From Streptomyces sp. ISL-1 (GTDB lineage: Bacteria > Actinomycetota > Actinomycetes > Streptomycetales > Streptomycetaceae), in the NCBI RefSeq assembly GCF_018614585.1, contig NZ_JAGGOI010000022.1, forward strand, positions 78,732 through 142,731: a DNA stretch of 64,000 bases, read 5' to 3'. Shown here in pieces: positions 34,611 through 42,746 of this stretch (position 1 is its first letter; each line of letters opens with the position of its first letter). Below the pieces are notes generated by a model. That model searched no databases and was not told the DNA's origin. It saw only the letters and a program-made list of their open reading frames with translations. The position numbers and the translations under genes are program-made.

Positions 34611-35465
34611 TCAGTTCAGCATCGCCCGCGCCGCCCGCGCTTTCCCCTTGATCGCCTCCGCCGCGCCCTGATCCACCGCCGCCACCACATCCGCGTACGC
34701 GTCCAGCTCCGCCGCCCCCGTCGCGAACTCCCCGCGCTGTACGAGCAGCTGGGCCCGTTCGTAGCGCAGGCGTGCCGGGTGGGAGGGCACCAGCAGGGAC
34801 AGGTCGAGCGCCCACAGCGCGACATCCGACTGTTCCGGGCGGGTCGACGCCCAGGCGCGGATGTTGTTCAGGATGCGCACCACCACTTCGAGCGGGTCCG
34901 CCGGGGCCAGCATCGACGGATCGAGCGGCGCTCCCGTCGCGCCCGCGACCATCAGCTCCGCGTCCGGACCCGTCAGCAGGCGGCCGCCCGCGAAGGGGTC
35001 CACCAGGACCTGCTCGTGGGGGTCGCCGAAACCCACCACGAAGTGGCCGGGCAGGGCGACCCCGTACACCGGCGCTCCCGCGCGGCGGGCCACCTCGATC
35101 CAGACGACAGAGAGGAGGATCGGCAGGCCCCGGCGGCGCCGCAGGACCTTGTGCAGCAGGGAGGACTCCAGGCGCTGGTAGTCACCGGGGGTGCCTCTGA
35201 AGTCGCAGCGGCCGCCGAGGAGGTCGGCCAGGGCACATGCCCATGCGTGGGGGCCGGTCGGACCGAAGGGGAGCAGGCCGGCGAGGCGGTCCAGTTCGAT
35301 CTGGGCCGCGTCCAGGGCCGCCTCGTCAACGGCGGGGTCCGCCTCCGCGCCCACGAGCAGGCACAGCATCGCGAGGTCGGGCCGCTCGGAGCGGGCCTCC
35401 TCGGCGAACAGCCGCCGCCGGTCGGCGGGCCCGTCGGCGGACAGGTCGGGAAATTCGCCGTGCAT
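34611..35465 (-). CDS. SirB1-like / transglutaminase-like domain protein
   Basis: A 284-residue cytoplasmic protein. The core (LLHKVLRRRRGLPILLSVVW, VYGVALPGHFVVGF, VLVDPFAGG) matches the Transglut_core2/SirB1 family, with a TPR-like helical tail (LRYERAQLLVQRGEFATGA). The PGHF histidine is kept, but the usual transglutaminase Cys is not evident after GLPILL, so it may not be enzymatic. The ATG gives MHGEFPDL; the longer frame upstream looks non-coding. It lies 17 bases downstream of the GNAT gene on the same strand, likely co-transcribed. Confidence 0.75.
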   Translation of the reverse strand: MHGEFPDLSADGPADRRRLFAEEARSERPDLAMLCLLVGAEADPAVDEAALDAAQIELDRLAGLLPFGPTGPHAWACALADLLGGRCDFRGTPGDYQRLESSLLHKVLRRRRGLPILLSVVWIEVARRAGAPVYGVALPGHFVVGFGDPHEQVLVDPFAGGRLLTGPDAELMVAGATGAPLDPSMLAPADPLEVVVRILNNIRAWASTRPEQSDVALWALDLSLLVPSHPARLRYERAQLLVQRGEFATGAAELDAYADVVAAVDQGAAEAIKGKARAARAMLN

Positions 35466-35482
35466 ATGCGATTCGTACCCAC

Positions 35483-36481
35483 TTATGCAGATCGGAAGTG
35501 GTGGTAGTGGTGATGGGTCGCGAAGCCCATCCCGTCGTAGAGCGCACGCGCCCCGTCGTTCTCGGACTCCACCTGCAGCCAGGCCGCAGACGCGCCCTCC
35601 TCCAGAGCGCGCCGGGCGAGCGCGGTCATCACCGAGGTCGCGAGGCGTCGGCGCCGGTGGGCCGGGTCCACCTCCACAGCCATGAAGCCCGCCCACCGGC
35701 CGTCGACCACACATCGCCCGATCGCCGCCGGTGGACCGCCGGTGACTCCGGGTACGGATGCGAACCACACCGACGGGCCGCTGCCCAATACCGTCAGCAC
35801 ATATGGCCCGGGCACACCGATCCGCTGGTAGCGCTGTAGCCACGCCTCGTCGAGGGAGCGCGAGAGCCGCACCCGCTCCACCTCCGCGTCCAGGTCGCCG
35901 ATCGGGGCCAGCGCCCCGATCCGCACCTCCGCCGAGACCTCACGCCGCCAGTCGCGCGCCTCCAGCTCCGCGCAGAGCTCCTCCTGCGTGCCGGCCGCCC
36001 CGGTCGCGGCCTGCACATACGCCGGCAGGCCCCGGTCCTCGTACCACGTACGCACCCTGGTCAGCGCCTCGTCGAGCGGCAGCCCCGGGTCTCCGAGCGG
36101 CAGCACGGAGTTGGCCCGCCGGGTGAACCCGGACGACGCCCGCAGCTCCCACTCGCCGAGCCGCTCGCTCTCCACCGGCTGCCAGGCGCGTGCGGTCACC
36201 CTCGCGAGCTCGATGAAATCCGCCGCGGGGCCCCGTCGCCGGGCCGGCGCGGCGGGCACCACCTTGCCCGCGACCAGCGAGGATTCCGGGATATGGACGC
36301 CCTCGCCGGTCCGGCGTGTGATCAGCAGCACACCCTCGTTCCAGGATGTGAGAACGCCTACTGTGTCGGTGAACTTCGCGGGCGCCCCGCCGGAGCTGGT
36401 CAGCTGCCTGACTGATACACGTTTGCCCACGTCAGCGGGTGTAATACGGACCTCGAGCCGTCCGCCGCGAGTGAATTCCAC
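35483..36481 (-). CDS. GNAT family N-acetyltransferase with SH3-like N-terminal extension
   Basis: A 332-residue protein. Residues 1-75 form a small beta-rich module (VRITPADVGKRVSVRQL... GVLTSWNEGVLLITRRTG). A linker and a GNAT domain follow, with motif A AVEVDPAHRRRRLATSVM and the tail LQVESENDGARALYDGMGF. Two-domain proteins like this are common in actinobacteria; the substrate is unknown. The GTG start is likely, with AGGAGG 13 bases upstream; a TTG at 36517 is the alternative. Confidence 0.8.
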   Translation of the reverse strand: MEFTRGGRLEVRITPADVGKRVSVRQLTSSGGAPAKFTDTVGVLTSWNEGVLLITRRTGEGVHIPESSLVAGKVVPAAPARRRGPAADFIELARVTARAWQPVESERLGEWELRASSGFTRRANSVLPLGDPGLPLDEALTRVRTWYEDRGLPAYVQAATGAAGTQEELCAELEARDWRREVSAEVRIGALAPIGDLDAEVERVRLSRSLDEAWLQRYQRIGVPGPYVLTVLGSGPSVWFASVPGVTGGPPAAIGRCVVDGRWAGFMAVEVDPAHRRRRLATSVMTALARRALEEGASAAWLQVESENDGARALYDGMGFATHHHYHHFRSA

Positions 36482-36595
36482 AGGTCTGCGAGCCCCTCCT
36501 GTTCGGATCGTCCCCAAGAACGGAGATACTAGGGGCGGGCATCGACGACGCCGCGCTCCCGCGCAATGCCAGCCCTACCGAGGAGGAACGACAGC

Positions 36596-36916
36596 GTGAC
36601 CTACGTCATCGCGCAGCCTTGTGTCGACGTCAAGGACAAGGCGTGCATCGAGGAGTGCCCCGTCGACTGCATCTACGAGGGCTCCAGGTCCTTGTACATC
36701 CACCCGGACGAATGCGTCGACTGTGGTGCTTGTGAGCCGGTCTGCCCGGTTGAGGCGATCTTCTATGAGGACGACACCCCCGAGGAGTGGAAGGACTACT
36801 ACAAGGCGAACGTCGAGTTCTTCGACGAGCTCGGCTCGCCCGGTGGTGCTTCCAAGCTCGGCCTGATCGAGCGCGACCACCCCTTCATTGCTGCACTGCC
36901 GCCGCAGAACCAGTAG
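36596..36916 (+). CDS. fdxA: 7Fe ferredoxin (FdxA type)
   Basis: A 106-residue [3Fe-4S][4Fe-4S] ferredoxin. The cysteine pattern (C-VDVKDKA-C-IEE-C-PVDC, then CVDCGACEPVCPVEA) and the C-terminal half (EWKDYYKANVEFF) are those of actinobacterial FdxA/FdxC. It passes electrons to redox partners such as cytochromes P450 or oxidoreductases. The GTG start has AGGAGG upstream. It is followed by a 14-bp terminator and then dapC. Confidence 0.95.
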   Translation: MTYVIAQPCVDVKDKACIEECPVDCIYEGSRSLYIHPDECVDCGACEPVCPVEAIFYEDDTPEEWKDYYKANVEFFDELGSPGGASKLGLIERDHPFIAALPPQNQ

Positions 36917-36951
36917 TTCCCCGCTGTAGACGGCCCACAGCAGTGCCGCTC

Positions 36952-36987
36952 CCGGTCCCGTACGGTTCGTCGTCCGTACGGGACCGG
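36952..36987 (+). terminator. Hairpin between fdxA and dapC
   Basis: A perfect 14-bp stem (36952-36965 with 36974-36987) and an 8-base loop, 35 bases after the fdxA stop. It probably separates fdxA from dapC or lowers read-through. Confidence 0.8.
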
Positions 36988-37021
36988 AGGCCTTTGGCTG
37001 ACGTACAAGAAAGAGAAGCCA

Positions 37022-38149
37022 GTGCCAGCAGTCTCTTCGCGACTTCCCGCCTTCCCCTGGGACAAGCTCGAGCCGTACAAGGCGACGGCCGCGGCCCACC
37101 CGGACGGCATCGTGGACCTCTCCGTCGGCACGCCCGTCGACCCCGTCCCCGAGCTGATCCAGAAGGCCCTCGTCGCGGCCGCCGACTCGCCCGGCTATCC
37201 GACGGTGTGGGGGACGGCCGAGCTGCGGAACGCGCTCGCCGGATGGGTGGAGCGGCGGCTCGGCGCCGTCGACGTCGCGCACACGAACGTCCTGCCGGTC
37301 GTCGGCTCCAAGGAGCTGGTGGCGTGGCTGCCGACCCAGCTCGGTCTCGGCCCCGGCGACAAGGTCGCCTACCCCCGGCTCGCCTACCCGACGTACGAGG
37401 TCGGCGCACGCCTGGCCCGCGCGGAGGCCGTCGCCTACGACACTGAGACATTTGCGGCTGACCCCGCGGGCGCGGACCTCGACCCCTCCGGTCTGAAGCT
37501 GCTCTGGCTCAACTCGCCCTCCAACCCCACCGGCGGGGTGCTGGCCAAGGACGAGCTGATCCGCATCGTCGCGTGGGCGCGCGAGCACGGCGTGCTGGTC
37601 TTCAGCGACGAGTGCTACGTGGAGCTCGGATGGGAGGCGGAGCCGGTCTCCGTCCTGCACCCGGACGTCTGCGGCGGTACCTACGAAGGCGTCGTGGCTG
37701 TCCACTCCCTGTCCAAGCGTTCCAATCTGGCCGGCTACCGCGCCGCCTTCGTCGCCGGTGACGAGGCCGTGCTGGGCGAGCTGCTGCAGCTTCGCAAGCA
37801 CGGCGGGATGATGACCCCCGCGCCGGTTCAGGCCGCCACCGTCGCGGCGCTCGGCGACGACACGCATGTCACGGAGCAACGGGCGCGGTACGCCGCCCGG
37901 CGAGCCGCCCTGCGCACGGCGCTGGAGGGGCACGGCTTCCGTATCGAGCACAGCGAGGCCAGCCTCTATCTGTGGGCCACGCGCGACGAGCCGTGCTGGG
38001 AAACGGTCGCGCACCTGGCGGAACTCGGCATTCTGGTGGCGCCCGGCGACTTCTACGGAACGGCCGGGGAGAGTTTCGTACGGGTGGCGTTCACCGCGAC
38101 CGACGAACGCGTCGAGGCCGCCGTCAAGCGCCTGGGCCGACGCCGGTAG
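37022..38149 (+). CDS. dapC: Succinyldiaminopimelate transaminase
   Basis: A 375-residue PLP-dependent class I/II aminotransferase, making N-succinyl-LL-diaminopimelate in the lysine/peptidoglycan precursor pathway. The PLP lysine is in HSLSKRSNLAGYR; other landmarks are WLNSPSNPTGG and FSDECYVELGWE. The fdxA-dapC pair is conserved across actinobacteria, and dapE lies 2 kb downstream. The GTG start gives MPAVSSRLPAFPWDKL, usual for this family. Confidence 0.9.
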   Translation: MPAVSSRLPAFPWDKLEPYKATAAAHPDGIVDLSVGTPVDPVPELIQKALVAAADSPGYPTVWGTAELRNALAGWVERRLGAVDVAHTNVLPVVGSKELVAWLPTQLGLGPGDKVAYPRLAYPTYEVGARLARAEAVAYDTETFAADPAGADLDPSGLKLLWLNSPSNPTGGVLAKDELIRIVAWAREHGVLVFSDECYVELGWEAEPVSVLHPDVCGGTYEGVVAVHSLSKRSNLAGYRAAFVAGDEAVLGELLQLRKHGGMMTPAPVQAATVAALGDDTHVTEQRARYAARRAALRTALEGHGFRIEHSEASLYLWATRDEPCWETVAHLAELGILVAPGDFYGTAGESFVRVAFTATDERVEAAVKRLGRRR

Positions 38150-38167
38150 AGCGCCGCGGAACCGCAC

Positions 38168-38215
38168 AACGAACCAACGAACCAACGAACCAACGAACCA
38201 ACGAACCAACGAAAC
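38168..38215 (+). repeat. Octanucleotide tandem array after dapC
   Basis: Five perfect copies of AACGAACC and a sixth with one change. The composition is near 50 percent GC, very unlike the surroundings. It starts 18 bases after the dapC stop and ends just before a terminator stem. Confidence 0.95.
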
Positions 38216-38222
38216 ACGGAGA

Positions 38223-38252
38223 GGGCCCCGGGAGTTCGCGCTCCCGGGGCCC
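38223..38252. terminator. Terminator between dapC and the convergent secreted-protein gene
   Basis: A 12-bp stem (38223-38234 with 38241-38252), loop TTCGCG. It can serve dapC and, read from the other side, the gene ending at 38302. Confidence 0.8.
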
Positions 38253-38301
38253 CTCGGCGTACCGCCGCCTGGCTTTGTCTGCCTCGGCGTATCTCCGCGG
38301 A

Positions 38302-38766
38302 CTAGAGCGGGGACTTCACCGGCAGCTGCTCGGTGGGAAGGCCGCCGCCGATGGGCAGGCCGCCGAGCGACTGGGTCGCGGTGCCGGCAGTCTCACCGCC
38401 GAGCGACCCGGTCGCCGTGCCGGCGGTCTCGCCGACGACGTCGGTGGCGTTGCCCGCGGTGTCACCGGCGACCCCCTTGGCGGTGCCGGGCGCCGACTTG
38501 CCGACCTTGCCGACGGTCTTGCCCGCGGCCGGGACGGCCTTCTTGACCGCTTCGCTGCCGGTGGCGCCCGCGGTGCCGGTGGTCTTCTTCGAGGCACTGT
38601 CGACAGTGTCGCCGAGGTTGTCCGTGTCGAGGGCGGTCAGGCCGCCGAGCGGGCTCTGGGGAAGTTCCACGGCGCTTGCGGAGCCGGCCGCACCGACCAC
38701 GGGGGCTGCACCCGCCGCGATGAGCAGCGCGGCACGGGCGATCCGACGGGTCAGGGGGAGGGACAT
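38302..38766 (-). CDS. Secreted Ala/Gly/Thr-rich repetitive protein
   Basis: A 154-residue protein with a clear signal peptide (LTRRIARAALLIAAGAAPVVGAAGSASA). The mature part is low-complexity, rich in Gly, Thr, Ala, Val and Lys, with internal near-repeats (GETAGTATGSLGG, GETAGTATQSLGG). There are no cysteines and no enzyme motif; it is presumably a structural or surface protein. The ATG has AAGGAG five bases upstream. The upstream region holds a perfect palindrome at 38861 and is AT-rich, which suggests regulated expression. Confidence 0.75.
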   Translation of the reverse strand: MSLPLTRRIARAALLIAAGAAPVVGAAGSASAVELPQSPLGGLTALDTDNLGDTVDSASKKTTGTAGATGSEAVKKAVPAAGKTVGKVGKSAPGTAKGVAGDTAGNATDVVGETAGTATGSLGGETAGTATQSLGGLPIGGGLPTEQLPVKSPL

Positions 38767-38860
38767 GATGCTCCTTGAGACGAGAAGGACGTTGGTTCGG
38801 ACGCAGTGACAACCGCAGGAAGGGAGGGGGAAGTTGCGGTACATCAAGGTAAAGAGTTGG

Positions 38861-38875
38861 TAATGCGTCGCATTA
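38861..38875. promoter_or_regulatory. Perfect palindrome, candidate operator of the secreted-protein gene
   Basis: TAATGCG-T-CGCATTA, 7-bp arms around one base, lies 95-109 bases upstream of the ATG at 38766 in an AT-rich stretch. Its symmetry and location fit a dimeric repressor or activator site. The regulator is unknown. Confidence 0.45.
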
Positions 38876-39043
38876 TCAGCCCTGGATAAAAATGGACAAA
38901 CATTCCATTGCGCAGGGGTCTGCCGAACCGTCACTTCCCTTTGCTCGCAAGGGATTTGATGGATCAAGGGCAAGTCGTGCGAATAGCCGCCCGACTTCTT
39001 GTCCGAAAGTGACTCGAGCGCCTCTTTCGAGGGAGCGCCCGGA

Positions 39044-39994
39044 TTACTGTGCGATGCGAATTCGGACGTGGGCCGCTTCGGAACTCGATGCGGAATCCGG
39101 TTCGGACGCCTCGGAACCCGACGCGGCGCCCGCGGAACGCCAGCCCTCGTCGGACTTCTGCGCGCTCCACACCCGGCCCCCGTACGAGACCTCGTCGATG
39201 CGCAGCCCCTCCGCCCGCGCCACCGCCCAGTGCGCCAGCTCCCAGCCGCGCCGCGGGGCCCCGCCGCCGTCGGTCCCGACCGTCGACGGCACCGGTACGG
39301 ACACCTCGCGCGAGCCGGGCGCTCCCGACCTGCCCGAGGTCGTCGCCTTCGGCAGCACCTCGGGGCCGAACGCGCGCACCAGCTCCCGGCGCACCTTCGC
39401 CGGGTCTCCCGGCTCCTCGCCGTTGCCCGATTCGCAGGTCAGGGCCCCGGTCGCGCGACCGGTCAGGGCGGCGGCCAGCAGCGTCGCGTCCGGCTCGTGC
39501 TTCGCGTACGCCTGCGGGAAACCGCTGCGCTGGACGCGCTGCGCCGCGACGGTCAGCGGCAGCCGCGAGTATCCCGGGACCTCGGCGAGACGCTCGTAGA
39601 ACTTCCCGGCGGAGTAGACCGGGTCGAGGATCTGCTGGGTCGTGCCCCACCCCTTGGAAGGACGTTGCTGGAACAGGCCGAGCGAGTCCCGGTCGCCGTG
39701 CTTGATGTTGCGCAGCCCCGATTCCTGGAGGGCCGTCGCCAGCGCGATGGTGACCGCGCGCTCCGACAGGCCGCGGGTGCTGCCTACCGCGGAGATCGTC
39801 GCGGCGTTCCCCGCCTGCTCGGTGCTGAGTTCGTACGTGGGGCCCTCGCCGTCGGCCGTACGGACGGTGCAGCGCGGGGCGCCGCCGCCGGTCACGTACT
39901 GCACCACGACGTAGCCGACGAGTGCCAGTAGCACGGCGAGCGCGGCCGCGATACGCAGGCGGCCGCGCCGGACGGGGGAGGCGGTCTCGGACAC
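39044..39994 (-). CDS. Membrane-anchored lysozyme/transglycosylase-like protein
   Basis: A 316-residue protein with one N-terminal TM (LRIAAALAVLLALVGYVVVQYV), the rest outside. The segment VTIALATALQESGLRNI with GLFQQRPSKGWG resembles the lytic transglycosylase fold, the Glu of QES being the probable catalytic acid. Other regions have no close landmark, and the C-terminal 50 residues are Ser/Glu-rich. It likely acts on peptidoglycan, by inference from the motif. The GTG start lies 40 bases from the divergent dapE start. Confidence 0.7.
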   Translation of the reverse strand: MSETASPVRRGRLRIAAALAVLLALVGYVVVQYVTGGGAPRCTVRTADGEGPTYELSTEQAGNAATISAVGSTRGLSERAVTIALATALQESGLRNIKHGDRDSLGLFQQRPSKGWGTTQQILDPVYSAGKFYERLAEVPGYSRLPLTVAAQRVQRSGFPQAYAKHEPDATLLAAALTGRATGALTCESGNGEEPGDPAKVRRELVRAFGPEVLPKATTSGRSGAPGSREVSVPVPSTVGTDGGGAPRRGWELAHWAVARAEGLRIDEVSYGGRVWSAQKSDEGWRSAGAASGSEASEPDSASSSEAAHVRIRIAQ

Positions 39995-40033
39995 GCTGCC
40001 CACCGTACTGGAGCCCGCGTTAAGGTCGGAGCC

Positions 40034-41113
40034 ATGCCCGACACCGTGCTTGACCTCACTCTTGATGCTCCGGCGCTCACCGCCCGGCTGGTCGACTTCC
40101 GGTCGGTCAGCGGCGAGGAGAAGCCCCTGGCCGACGCGATCGAGCAGGCGCTGCGCGCCCTGCCGCACCTCACCGTCGACCGGCACGGCAACAACGTCGT
40201 GGCCCGTACGAACCTGGGGCGCGCGGAGCGGGTCATCCTGGCCGGGCACATCGACACGGTTCCGATCGCCGACAACGTGCCGTCCCGGCTGGACGAGAAC
40301 GGCGTGCTGTGGGGCTGCGGGACAAGCGACATGAAGTCGGGCGTCGCGGTGCAGCTGCGCATCGCCGCGACCGTCCCCGAGCCCAACCGCGACCTCACCT
40401 TCGTCTTCTACGACAACGAAGAGGTCGCTGCACACCTCAACGGTCTGGGACATGTGGCCGAGGCCCATGCCGACTGGCTGAAGGGCGACTTCGCCATCCT
40501 CCTCGAACCGTCCGACGCCCAGGTCGAGGGGGGCTGCCAGGGCACGCTGCGGGTCCATCTCCGTACGAACGGCGAGCGGGCACACTCCGCGCGCAGCTGG
40601 ATGGGGTCCAACGCCATTCACGCCGCGGCGCCGATCCTGGCCAAGCTCGCCGCGTACGAGCCGCGACGGCCGGTGATCGACGGTCTCGAGTACCGGGAGG
40701 GGCTCAACGCCGTACGGATCGAGGCCGGCGTCGCCAACAACGTCATCCCCGACGAGTGCACCGTGGCGGTCAACTACCGCTACGCGCCCGACCGCAGCGA
40801 GGAGGAGGCCCTGGCGCACGTCCACGAGGTCTTCGCGGACTGCGGGGTCGCGGAGTTCGTGGTGGACGACCACACGGGCGGGGCGCTGCCCGGGCTCTCG
40901 CACCCGGCGGCGGCCGCGTTCATGGCGGCGGTCGGCGGCACGGCGCAGCCCAAATTCGGCTGGACGGACGTGTCACGTTTCAGCGCGCTGGGCGTGCCCG
41001 CGGTGAACTACGGACCCGGCGACGCGCTCTTCGCCCACAAGCGGGACGAGCATGTCGCGGTCGACAAGATCACGCACTGCGAGGAACGGCTCGGCGACTG
41101 GCTCACTGCCTGA
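40034..41113 (+). CDS. dapE: Succinyl-diaminopimelate desuccinylase
   Basis: A 359-residue M20 metallopeptidase-family enzyme that removes succinate from N-succinyl-LL-DAP. Zinc ligands and catalytic residues are visible in AGHIDTVP, GCGTSDMKSG, YDNEEVA and ALFAHKRDEHV. It pairs with DapC in the succinylase branch. A GGAG lies just before the ATG. The short divergent spacer to the transglycosylase-like gene must hold both promoters. Confidence 0.94.
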   Translation: MPDTVLDLTLDAPALTARLVDFRSVSGEEKPLADAIEQALRALPHLTVDRHGNNVVARTNLGRAERVILAGHIDTVPIADNVPSRLDENGVLWGCGTSDMKSGVAVQLRIAATVPEPNRDLTFVFYDNEEVAAHLNGLGHVAEAHADWLKGDFAILLEPSDAQVEGGCQGTLRVHLRTNGERAHSARSWMGSNAIHAAAPILAKLAAYEPRRPVIDGLEYREGLNAVRIEAGVANNVIPDECTVAVNYRYAPDRSEEEALAHVHEVFADCGVAEFVVDDHTGGALPGLSHPAAAAFMAAVGGTAQPKFGWTDVSRFSALGVPAVNYGPGDALFAHKRDEHVAVDKITHCEERLGDWLTA

Positions 41114-41192
41114 CCACCGCGATTTCACATGTCGTAACGTTCGCCGACCTACCCTGACTCAAAGCAACGATGTTCGGCGGAGGGAGCAGGTC

Positions 41193-41948
41193 ATGGGCAA
41201 CCCCGAGGGTTTGCGGGCGCTGGAGGAGCAGCGACTCGGACCGGTGCTGCGCCGTAGGCAACAGGTGCAGCCCGGCACCACCGACCAGCGGCTGCTGGAC
41301 ACCGAGGGCGATTCCCAGTGGGTGCACACCGACCCCTGGCGGGTCATGCGCATCCAGTCGGAGTTCGTGGAGGGCTTCGGCGCGCTGGCCGAACTGCCCA
41401 GCGCGATCAGCGTCTTCGGCTCCGCCCGCACGGGGCCCGGGACCCCTGAGTACGAAACGGGCGTCAGCATCGGCAAGGCGCTGGTCGAGGCCGGCTTCGC
41501 GGTGATCACGGGCGGCGGCCCGGGCTCGATGGAGGCGGCGAACAAGGGGGCGCGGGACGCGGAGGGCATCTCGGTCGGCCTGGGCATCGAGCTCCCCTTC
41601 GAGCAGGGCCTCAACCCGCACGTCGACATCGGCGTGAACTTCCGCTACTTCTTCGTCCGCAAGACGATGTTCGTGAAGTACGCGCAGGGCTTCGTGGTGC
41701 TGCCGGGTGGCCTGGGCACGCTGGACGAGCTGTTCGAGGCGCTGACGCTGGTCCAGACCCGCAAGGTCACGCGCTTCCCGATCGTGCTGTTCGGTACGGA
41801 GTACTGGAGCGGGCTGGTGGACTGGCTCCGGAACACGGTGGTGGCGCAGGGGAAGGCGTCGGAGCACGACCTGCTGCTCTTCCACATCACGGACGACGTG
41901 GAGGAGGCGGTGGCGCTGGTGACGAAGGAGACGGGCCACGACCAGTAA
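41193..41948 (+). CDS. LOG family protein (cytokinin riboside 5'-monophosphate phosphoribohydrolase-like)
   Basis: A 251-residue Rossmann-fold protein with the two LOG/YvdD motifs, GGGPGSMEAANKGA and PGGLGTLDELFE. Family members hydrolyse nucleotide 5'-monophosphates with release of base. The ATG is preceded by GGAGGGAGCAGG. It follows dapE by 79 bases, the same order as in Mycobacterium (dapE, LOG gene, folP2). Confidence 0.9.
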   Translation: MGNPEGLRALEEQRLGPVLRRRQQVQPGTTDQRLLDTEGDSQWVHTDPWRVMRIQSEFVEGFGALAELPSAISVFGSARTGPGTPEYETGVSIGKALVEAGFAVITGGGPGSMEAANKGARDAEGISVGLGIELPFEQGLNPHVDIGVNFRYFFVRKTMFVKYAQGFVVLPGGLGTLDELFEALTLVQTRKVTRFPIVLFGTEYWSGLVDWLRNTVVAQGKASEHDLLLFHITDDVEEAVALVTKETGHDQ

Positions 41949-41950
41949 CC

Positions 41951-42302
41951 TGCCGGGGCTCCGCCCCGGACCCTTCGCCTACGCCCTTGCCGGCGTGGGC
42001 CCCACCCCTCATTCGCCGGCGGGTCTCCATTGCCGCCGGCTGGGGGAGATTGAGGACTCGCCCGAAGGGCGTGCGGGGGTCTGGGGGCTTGCCCCCGGTT
42101 CGGGATGGGGGTACCTCCCACGGCCGCCAGGCCGTAGGGGGAGGGCCGGTAGGGGAACAGGCCCGCCCGCCGCAGGCGAACCCGGGGCAGGCGGCGGGGG
42201 CCGGGTGCTGTGCGCGATGGCGCGCGACCGGCGGCTTGCCGCAGGCGCACCGCAGAGCCACTGCAGGCGCGCCAGCGCCTTCGTGCCCGCGGCAACCGCG
42301 CC
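41951..42302. repeat. Streptomyces-type dispersed intergenic repeat sequence and left copy of a ~130-nt duplication
   Basis: The first 200 bases hold common Streptomyces filler motifs (GGCTCCGCCCCGG, GCCGGCTGGGGGAGATTGAGG, GGGGCTTGCCCCCGG). From 42171 to the array start is the left copy of a sequence seen again at 42549-42686; the two share long runs such as GCGCCAGCGCCTTCGTGCCC. There is no gene: all frames are Arg/Pro/Ala-rich noise. Confidence 0.7.
41953..41969 (+). terminator. Short hairpin after the LOG gene
   Basis: A 7-bp GC stem (41953-41959 with 41963-41969) with a TCC loop, immediately after the stop. Confidence 0.55.
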
Positions 42303-42526
42303 GCAGCGGGACCGCACCTGCACTGGTGCCGCAGGCGGACCGCACCTGCACTGGTGCCGCAGGCGGACCGCACCTGCACTGGTGCCGCAGGCGGACCGCA
42401 CCTGCACTGGTGCCGCAGGCGGACCGCACCTGCACTGGTGCCGCAGGCGGACCGCACCTGCACTGGTGCCGCAGGCGGACCGCACCCGCACCGGTGCCGC
42501 AGGCGGACCGCACCCGCACCGGTGCC
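42303..42526. repeat. Tandem array of eight 28-nt repeats
   Basis: The unit is GCAGGCGGACCGCACC followed by TGCACTGGTGCC. Unit 1 differs slightly at the start; units 7 and 8 have CCGCACCGGTGCC in place of CTGCACTGGTGCC. Each unit contains a small GCACC...GGTGC inverted repeat. The period is not a multiple of three and there are no spacers, so it is neither coding nor CRISPR. It lies between two convergent 3' ends. Confidence 0.93.
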
Positions 42527-42548
42527 GCAGGTCCACCGCACCCGCGCC

Positions 42549-42686
42549 GCACGCGAACCCGGGGCGGGCGGCGGGCCGGGTGCTATGTGCGTTGGCGCGC
42601 GACCGGCCTCTTGCCGCAGGCGCACCGCAGAGCCACCGCACCCGCGCCAGCGCCTTCGTGCCCACGGCAACCGCGCCGCAGGCGGA
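42549..42686. repeat. Right copy of the ~130-nt duplication flanking the 28-nt array
   Basis: Homologous in the same orientation to 42171-42310 (CGAACCCGGGG, GGGCCGGGTGCT, GCGCGCGACCGGC, CTTGCCGCAGGCGCACCGCA and GCGCCAGCGCCTTCGTGCCC in the same order), with scattered changes. From 42687 to 42746 more CCGCACCCGCGCC units continue to the end of the folP-like gene. Confidence 0.8.
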
Positions 42687-42746
42687 CCGCGCCAGCGCCG
42701 TAGGCCACCGCACCCGCGCCCGCGCCGCAGGCCACCGCACCCGCCG

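Noticed and set aside
34367..34651. 94-codon ORF after recQ with a fair ribosome site
   Set aside because: It becomes Arg/Pro-rich, has no recognisable features and overlaps the conserved convergent gene.
42303..42526. Possible CRISPR array (28-nt repeats)
   Set aside because: The repeats are head to tail with no spacers, and there are no cas genes in the window.
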